Assembly: GCA_016190205.1 (NCBI GenBank)
Contig: JACPQZ010000057.1
Span: 1-34,927, forward strand
Source: Candidatus Omnitrophota bacterium
GTDB lineage: Bacteria > Omnitrophota > JACPQZ01
Reading direction: 5' to 3'
DNA length: 34,927 nt
Position 1 is the first letter of the stretch. Each line of letters opens with the position of its first letter. The notes under the pieces were generated by a model. It did not search any database. It saw nothing but the letters and a program-made list of their open reading frames with translations, and was not told where the DNA came from. Below, piece after piece: positions 34,401 through 34,927 of the stretch. A program made the translations under genes and the position numbers.

Positions 34401-34577
34401 CTGGAGCTTCTCCAGGCTGCCATCAAGGCCTCGGAGGGCAATTTGCCTGACACGTGGAAGTCCTACCTTCTTCAGTCCGTTCTGGGCGACGTGGACGATA
34501 CCCCCATCAAAAGCGGGGAGCTTAAGATGATCGGGGACGGGCTCTTGGCCGTTTTGGATTTGATTATTCAAGCTTAA
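21789..34577 (+). CDS. Giant GDG-punctuated multidomain protein (4262 residues)
   Basis: This is one uninterrupted frame of 12.8 kb. From the ATG at 21789 it begins with a signal peptide, MHSRPSIRIIAALTTGIFLI followed by TAIGVDPSYA, with likely cleavage before LSLNRQ. The modules, divided by GDG followed by Leu, Ile, Val or Met, are (residues): unknown (1-234); helical region plus glutamate-dehydrogenase-like (235-1137); membrane module (1138-1379); GT2 glycosyltransferase (1380-1900); helical linker (1901-2108); ANL acyl-CoA synthetase (2109-2825); two homologous membrane-anchored helical modules (2826-3089, 3090-3338); phosphoacetylglucosamine mutase (3339-4004); C-terminal module (4005-4262). 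Catalytic residues are kept in several domains. The export signal conflicts with enzymes that need ATP, NAD or nucleotide sugars, so either the signal is an anchor or the enzyme folds have new roles. A polyprotein cleaved at GDG is one possibility. No homologue of the whole is known to me. Confidence 0.85.
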   Translation: MHSRPSIRIIAALTTGIFLITAIGVDPSYALSLNRQSRLGPHTISATSYLTQEPFLKGAAFSLYLAKLQKILESGVKGPGVYSGGSLWALGWRAVRDLPEDYRGVGDHVREIRYETGGEMTVLLDDGQLEIPAGATFEEIAERVRAGTQRVSGGLVSPVERLGPSAVDLLKSRLGALNEEYASLNPEQRRAVSDVFARVSGGGDMIQSRVAHTVLSGAAVVMEADVIRPAGAPRGDGLREDAARLEVDGWSLEQLLDYMISYQVLDEKLLEMLIILTDSGGSVPRTVWREAVVKYRKVLNRREFNRVLVHLKEEDLIKETGGLFVANLDELRAQVKWDMDRRQLKKIFLEVLGGRGLARWNLNPDEWRGQIQVLLGKWARFSVSGAVIEEPESLTSLNQEQLLEFLSDALAAERYLIRHERAMKSALKLMGVRADASIGQIVFRYATSRHLLHVGRRQGEDPSARVLTVDLGNISAHALRNPLYVLHALSHSFMKPRTEVVSAPPFSIDEFRQYGSPVLLEAVDEVIAHKLSAQIAQRLDISDRQWREYLTSTFGFHDRLAGGHAVRWAMLAAIYTQSRVFERASFLDNWLMEATEAGIDDDLVNALRTLYRQSGFKNISEAARPWQEMQETDLLRIAVRHYKTAADILGVSEKQLKPLLTFDRNWESDITFPRDNGEPMTVKGFRVWHRRATWTGRLKWKEWVIEPASVYGGGFRITPSVDLEECQGLSMMMSNKSALLGLPVGGSKGGIRADLKELSLKEQFRMIRSYVNALRRDEVIGPHPEYPDRHLDRFAPDQNITEEMILVFLDQYIRLMTEERRLSHRLFESSLQGVLESVRAREALLSVPNDEPAETLFLDAYLKVLGQNPRLPAPELAVISSKPVRAGGLAVRKLAVGLGGSAVLDEFLRHSSILRPKKGEALRVAIQGFGPAGYSMAHYLALPGWRYRYLLQYLGDMSGYFYKEAGFDPEDVERDMREHGRRTIGGYGPVDRVIGREEFFSSDVDILIPAATGGVITSVNEADIRAPVVEELGNGAVTYPAANALASRPKVVLSGELANSGAFFVSNIEADANVKGRTWDDDRIGKLVVAVMRDTTRRVMETSKSFDPTIPLSNAVMVFALKRMLGGQVAELNNQASGDGIEMEALERADRTRHPNWLESTFLPGRSWSHKMDLSHVKWAYLLPGVMVGVVTLAAYVLGVIGVTGLGHSLLVSMLTFAAIDSSGQLFGQDRRVDLQQVLAAITVIGLYNGLAIHFVFAWMEQFLWPVRVLVATLHGAISGVAYLGLLHTLHYRIRTPEHSIRYDEFNEAVTKKKLMQMLLYVVTLIDIPRHVVVQGFLEESSPTVRATVSLVTGALVGVTLSYITNRVQSSEDGGTHLSGDGVRDATMKNAAVRLHELSTSENKAEFQRYALALVHDVVPYFFEQEEQRVYLKRLGWLAPHDLHGLRRLLRDLSWELGLKRFRRNAAMINLSQLAPQLLEEGRISEEQAEAVKAAVQEKEGVIRSTLLAGRAVWVYGQEVRLDPLTGRFFFDEPFMSEGFKKIPLVERAPPKIVIGVLVHNGWDDVKALLQSLWHMGTPNVEVVVLDNGSAENRLRELERFADVPAYRLMFMRTESNLGFDEGHNAVLDYALDEARADYYLALNDDCVVGPGFMNGLLAAFEDPETRKLIASDRPIGAVGPLVFNLEGAQRTPVIQSYGRPHLRKVLFQRQNTGFGSSDPSAFPSTMITDTVVGPAVLYPTSALRAIGGYDPRFFMYGEEPDMALRLEDAGYISAVTQGSKIWHKGWGNSSGGDRSRIMSDLVVRNRFLLLRKHAQLRDMKTLVSIAMRIVYFSFGRFLRALVYQDAALALAPVKGVLDGMLGRFSTVQAGPVERVVPLPSARQPAAKIPEAVGSRVSSSGDGLASGDGITDENEWRQRIARASSIHELNQLPAAFAQEGRPPLESKRKWSPTWSHWFRTLPSEAEKFERAVAKRREQIAAAAYDRVARAVEAMDDTPALELALALIKAPGGNAVIYLLTDPRTKGTVAPLLLKALQVSDHGEAVDILRDAAFEQQGPFYIEVKSLIANRIRRLEDEAAVEDRLAEGAKNMGDSWRKGSSSAPPSTGAGDGMRQHKPRTIWWPKRDFGYTIHNTNVGELMQQLGFSQYSSLLRWASRNPTSFYDAIARPDGHLGLVWDTPYENVLSKSGGPFGDMRYQWFKGGQINLYRNAVERHLGRTRDRGNGHHGNSYDGADDDRGDDLAIIWLGENGERSELTYAELDDEVGNVAAALRKIGVGEGTAVGVVMPALPETVIAQLALWKLGAVAVPMSPGSGTALTAHRLRESGARFVITVDGTTRKGRVQKLAHFGRKEETPGETGKAGYEVALGKALVDQALEEIPGVERVVVLRSLDEATMPMGSVPMRPGRDLWWDEWLAKAKGEPVPDTVATDADHPAIYAFSSGTTGLPKGLIHSHGGLTVNVAKEHVYHFDLRRGDRFAGWDDIQWMMGDWKIIGTLMRGATLVMMYGDPFATPDRLWQAMQDETVTHLGLSPKQVRKNIASDPRLLNMIRKYDLSSLHFFGSTGGPWDERTWRFLFEEVGQSRIPVINISGGTDLFGALMANSPLAPLKPGTLWPALGMHVGLFDDEGHSTKEGHLVWFPPFGPSQTHGILGDDTGHSRFRKTYFSKFAGVWSHGDWASRKGNMYTIHGRADGTYRYNDQFVSPGVVESAALKHPAVAEALNVGVPNPETESDIVVFAVLNQGWRPSPELADDIKTRIVQDLGKTFRVRDVHFVIGLPQTQSGKDVHDIVRAAYTGGAMRDTSSLSLESAGFIKEIRKAGLNARGDGLTAGEILIYGAWTAASGLGVWVFIKAHSVYQQHLARRMRRGLEDQLSDFLNQNMNGKWVEDPKTARTALDQLIDGYEDLHPAVMKESGAEHVVTVLKSIRQLMDKHVSISHILRDAQEGVMKFRRQLDYFKEQDFNEHEKRPEIKTAVLKIWVTKEENWKEFEAFVDHSLTLFSGAGIRTDTSVFSAAKEFLKGIQAEIKRIEMDPEVPRDHLFQFAHEAFNMADLAFQRVFDSQAQVLKEEFTRFADDLARTRRWGGRPTGDGVTSAELLVNGATTLLLGGFWVYFAVEAWRSNKEQISQKKFDNEFIRFLELNRGGGWTQAPLVAADALGKARTHYKNRRDQSQPAAERERVISTLQSMLEISERYTRLQTAVRDAEEGIQAYRSQLDYFRGSGSRPAVIDSWINNTREEWMGFIQRSVRSLMGAGIPIGTVVAMGLDEFLVDANIAIDREEGRLPQVEEQPYQYVYERYDRAMRMVRDAHSVGTQILTREFTERAGEIIQALGSPSQGDGVKGEGEYSAARDSRWINYIVIKKIAVSHSSASMADFNILLDLNDYVIVQFSVSLPAHVTPSQIFDFIEGFLAEKERGEPGIARSIPYFRERLPAELKSGFHAHFPLRVLEQFPGLWEAIQQYPKPDGVTIRYTVSGGRGPAKHLNHAMFRLGLLMALLSMKEGKITGLVVTGSHNPSNENGGKGVDALGEMMPTAWEEYAHALINADDADVPAVLQTMIEGERISVQFARSARVYLGRDTRPSSPHLAGIVREGVEALGAHAVDFGEITTPQLHHAVRAVNTGTLESEEHMEDAYFSQLVHSYASVLAGISRPTRHTFHVDAAFGVGAPKLERLNEEISSGQIPGAAYFSIFNRVGERPVNDHAGQDFVEKLRKLPQGVDPVTGRYKDFFTIDGDVDRLTGFRVGNDGNPILYRGERMAALFAQFIQGQLKAARMNLSIGIVMTRYANGAAEEYIRKTTGLQPVFTRTGVKNLYHEAKRYDIGIYLEPNGHGTILFSDRAVEALTQALQGVKAAPSEPQSAERELAITRLLGVSRLMNQAIGDALPNLLLVAALLAHRGWDMEEWGAQYADLPQVQVVVSGVPRASDLRTNDDESRIVSHAHIQEDVDAAVKRYTHGRAFARPSNTESIVRVLAEADTWEHVQSLASEVAYIIERHFKENPAKGDGISEPDQEFLTQLHPRTNIVPVVTPLTSAGEIDKGGITRLVQQLDGVSEHDRRIAQEENRVSAFGGGKFRELSAPPATHHPLPTTQTVFGTVPAHLGNGFALVVDDSVLSSAPNKTQYQMLVELFGGEGIYLFSDWKRRYLEGSAEPQAGFILSAESKKELAGFLSYWEQSEIPWAEEFSAGGMSQGWAVPFHRLLTDLELLQAAIKASEGNLPDTWKSYLLQSVLGDVDDTPIKSGELKMIGDGLLAVLDLIIQA
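22491..25199 (+). other. Giant protein module 2: helical region plus glutamate-dehydrogenase-like domain
   Basis: Residues 235-1137. The first 400 residues are mostly helical and unrecognised; GGSVPRTVWREAVVKYRKVL onward looks like a winged helix. From about residue 664 the fold is Glu/Leu/Phe/Val dehydrogenase: KGFRVWHRR, GGGFRITPSVDLEECQGLSM, LPVGGSKGGIRADL with the catalytic-type Lys (K748), APDQNITEEM, then the NAD-binding VAIQGFGPAGYSMAHYLA (G928), DILIPAATGGVIT and SGELANSGAFFVSNIE. The substrate-binding Lys of the usual YKGG is missing (VYGGG), and about 80 extra residues separate the two halves. Activity is therefore doubtful or altered. Confidence 0.75.
25200..25925 (+). other. Giant protein module 3: multi-spanning membrane module
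   Basis: Residues 1138-1379. About six hydrophobic helices are visible, including LLPGVMVGVVTLAAYVLGVI, HSLLVSMLTFAAIDSSGQLF, VLAAITVIGLYNGLAIHFVF, VATLHGAISGVAYLGLLHTL and VRATVSLVTGALVGVTLSYI. Bounded by GDG sites on both sides. The AIDSSGQLF...DRR...H...W pattern recalls Mpv17/PMP22-type proteins, but the likeness is weak. Confidence 0.6.
25926..27488 (+). other. Giant protein module 4: family-2 glycosyltransferase
   Basis: Residues 1380-1900. A helical lead-in (to about 1550) precedes a GT-A fold of the GT2 rhamnosyltransferase-like type: VIGVLVHNGWDDVKALLQSL, VEVVVLDNGSAENRLREL, SNLGFDEGHNAVLDYA, the metal-binding LALNDDCVVGPGFMNG (D1645/D1646), IGGYDPRFFMYGEEPDMALR (general-base region near E1759) and SKIWHKGWGNSSG. 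All key motifs are intact. It would transfer a sugar from a nucleotide sugar to an unknown acceptor. It ends in a Ser/Pro/Ala linker and a double GDG site (GDGLASGDGI). Confidence 0.85.
27489..28112 (+). other. Giant protein module 5: short helical module
   Basis: Residues 1901-2108, from the double GDG to the next site. It is mainly charged alpha-helix (AEKFERAVAKRREQIAAAAY, LIANRIRRLEDEAAVEDRLA) and ends in SSSAPPSTGAGDGM, a clear flexible linker. I recognise no family; it could be a spacer or docking region. Confidence 0.5.
28113..30263 (+). other. Giant protein module 6: ANL-superfamily acyl/acetoacetyl-CoA synthetase
   Basis: Residues 2109-2825. This is an AMP-forming ligase domain with all core motifs: the N-terminal acetyl/acetoacetyl-CoA synthetase-like region; LTYAELDDEVGNVAAALRK; the ATP loop AFSSGTTGLPKGLIHSHGG (S2441); INISGGTDLFGALM; WSHGDWASRKGNMYTIHGRA; and LPQTQSGKDVHD with the adenylation Lys (K2785). 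The ISGGTD motif and long N-terminus suggest acetoacetyl- or acetyl-CoA synthetase rather than a peptide-synthetase adenylation domain. An insert rich in Asp, Gly and His (RDRGNGHHGNSYDGADDDRG) lies near residue 2230. By motif it should bind ATP and could form an acyl-CoA. Confidence 0.88.
30264..31055 (+). other. Giant protein module 7: membrane-anchored helical module, copy 1
   Basis: Residues 2826-3089. GDGLTAGEILIYGAWTAASG runs straight into one hydrophobic helix, followed by about 220 residues of charged helix including ILRDAQEGVMKFRRQLDYFK. It is clearly related to the next module over its whole length. No known family recognised. Confidence 0.65.
31056..31802 (+). other. Giant protein module 8: membrane-anchored helical module, copy 2
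   Basis: Residues 3090-3338. GDGVTSAELLVNGATTLLLG begins with the same arrangement as module 7, and TAVRDAEEGIQAYRSQLDYF aligns with its counterpart. It ends in SPSQGDGV. A tandem duplication is the simplest explanation. Confidence 0.65.
31803..33800 (+). other. Giant protein module 9: AGM1-like phosphoacetylglucosamine mutase
   Basis: Residues 3339-4004. It resembles eukaryotic phosphoacetylglucosamine mutase (AGM1/PGM3) more than bacterial GlmM. It shows NHAMFRLGLLMALLS, VVTGSHNPSNENGGKGVD (catalytic Ser, S3514), GEMMPTAWEEYAHAL, GRDTRPSSPHLA, TTPQLHHAVRAVNTG, FTIDGDVDRLTG (metal Asp 3734/3736/3738), MTRYANGAAEEYI, TRTGVKNLYHEAKRYDIGIY, the sugar-binding EPNGHGTILFS, and RAFARPSNTESIVRV (phosphate binding, R3963). 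All catalytic positions are present. It should interconvert GlcNAc-6-P and GlcNAc-1-P. Confidence 0.88.
33801..34577 (+). other. Giant protein module 10: DapA-like stub and unrecognised C-terminus
   Basis: Residues 4005-4262. After GDG comes NIVPVVTPLTSAGEIDKGGI followed by TRLVQQL, which reads like the first strand and helix of a DapA/N-acetylneuraminate lyase barrel, but the rest of the barrel is absent. A heptamer repeat is translated as ATHHPLPTTQT (about residues 4082-4092). The remainder has no recognised family and ends with a last GDG (MIGDGLLAVLDLIIQA), 11 residues before the C-terminus. Confidence 0.5.
34028..34062. repeat. Five-unit heptamer array inside the giant gene
   Basis: Read in 7s: CCACCCG, CTACCCA, CCACCCA, CTACCCA, CTACTCA. 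The total of 35 bases is not a multiple of 3, so the surrounding reading frame must have been rescued or the insert carried extra bases. It lies right after the truncated DapA-like stub. Confidence 0.8.
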
Positions 34578-34583
34578 TGCCTG

Positions 34584-34927
34584 CTAAACGCCTTGCTGCG
34601 ATTCGACTCGAGTTAATCGTTTATCTAATGAAGGGAGAGTTACCCGAATAGCATCTTTAATGATGGCGACGTCGGATTTGACCTCTACCATGTCGTGTTT
34701 TAGTATCGCGACATCTTCTTTGACAGAGACTACGTCTTCAGCAATCGTTGAAATGTTGCTTTTTAGCGATTCTACTAAAGTAGCTACTTCGCGGCTAGAA
34801 AATTCTTTGTTCTCTCTGTTTGACTTAGAAGCTATCCCGAAACCCCCCTTCTGCTGCAATCGCTGCTTTTGGCCTGCGCCTTTGCGCCGCTCGGCTTGCG
34901 CACCGCTGCGGGTGCGCGGCGCCTCAC
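34584..34927 (-). CDS. Small coiled-coil protein, probably running past the window edge
   Basis: The ORF track gives 91 residues from a TTG at 34859, but the frame stays open to the right edge and no ATG or clear ribosome site is seen, so the true start may lie outside. The core is a heptad coiled coil: LVESLKSNISTIAEDVVSVK, VAILKHDMVEVKSDVAIIKD, then LDKRLTRVES. Such short proteins are common and poorly defined; toxin-antitoxin-adjacent or phage-like homologues exist, but I assign no function. The upstream portion (34860-34927) is GC-rich, repetitive and codes for Arg/Ala/Gln-rich sequence, unlike the rest. Its stop is 6 bases from the stop of the convergent giant gene. Confidence 0.55.
   Translation of the reverse strand, partial: EAPRTRSGAQAERRKGAGQKQRLQQKGGFGIASKSNRENKEFSSREVATLVESLKSNISTIAEDVVSVKEDVAILKHDMVEVKSDVAIIKDAIRVTLPSLDKRLTRVESQQGV
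34898..34917. repeat. GC-rich hairpin at the right edge
   Basis: GCGCACC (34898-34904) pairs with GGTGCGC (34911-34917) around a 6-base loop, within a 60-bp stretch of GCGCC/GGCGC-type words. It may be part of another palindromic repeat cut by the window edge. Confidence 0.5.

Noticed and set aside
21751-34577. Polyketide or non-ribosomal peptide synthetase
   Set aside because: Although an adenylating domain is present, there are no carrier-protein, condensation, ketosynthase or thioesterase motifs, and the ANL domain resembles acetyl/acetoacetyl-CoA synthetases.

Overview
The window looks like a chromosomal segment of a Gram-negative-type, deep-branching bacterium. A TolC-type outer-membrane channel and an RND pump imply a two-membrane envelope. 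The 4262-residue mosaic protein, the rny-ymdB-ispA-dxs-nadK gene order and short interspersed repeats would fit Omnitrophota (candidate phylum OP3) or a relative. That assignment is inference, because no rRNA or standard marker gene is present.

Layout. Positions 1-7308 (minus strand) hold ygfA and, behind a good sigma70-type promoter, a tight operon of rny (RNase Y), ymdB, an ispA-type prenyl synthase, dxs, nadK and the start of iorA, which leaves the window. Positions 7309-7916 have no convincing gene but carry nested inverted repeats and a 34-bp repeat that recurs at 17784-17817. Positions 7917-9452 (plus strand) encode a Rieske protein, a NUDIX hydrolase and a membrane-anchored hexapeptide acyltransferase. 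A 73-bp palindromic MITE-like element (9433-9505) fills the gap to the convergent typA. Positions 9506-17742 (minus strand) are a five-gene run: split transketolase (two halves), TolC-like channel, RND permease and typA/bipA. Positions 17936-20301 (plus strand) carry polX and nth. An O-methyltransferase (minus strand) and elbB (plus strand) follow, divergent from each other.

The main find is 21789-34577, one open frame for a predicted secreted or membrane-anchored mosaic protein. After a signal peptide come modules separated by a recurring Gly-Asp-Gly-[Leu/Ile/Val/Met] tripeptide. In order they are: an unknown N-terminal region; a helical region joined to a glutamate-dehydrogenase-like domain; a multi-spanning membrane module; a family-2 glycosyltransferase; a helical linker module; an acyl/acetyl-CoA synthetase (ANL) domain; two tandem copies of an unrecognised membrane-anchored helical module; a phosphoacetylglucosamine mutase of the eukaryote-like AGM1 type; and a C-terminal module with a stub resembling the start of a DapA-type aldolase. 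The GDG sites use different codons each time, so the conservation is at protein level. The recognisable enzymes could all bear on amino-sugar or glycan chemistry (acetyl-CoA, glutamate, GlcNAc-phosphate, glycosyl transfer), but that link is speculation.

A second theme is short degenerate arrays with a 7-bp period at four loci: the rny 3' end, between the transketolase halves, upstream of elbB, and inside the giant gene. Two of them appear to have altered the coding sequence they landed in.
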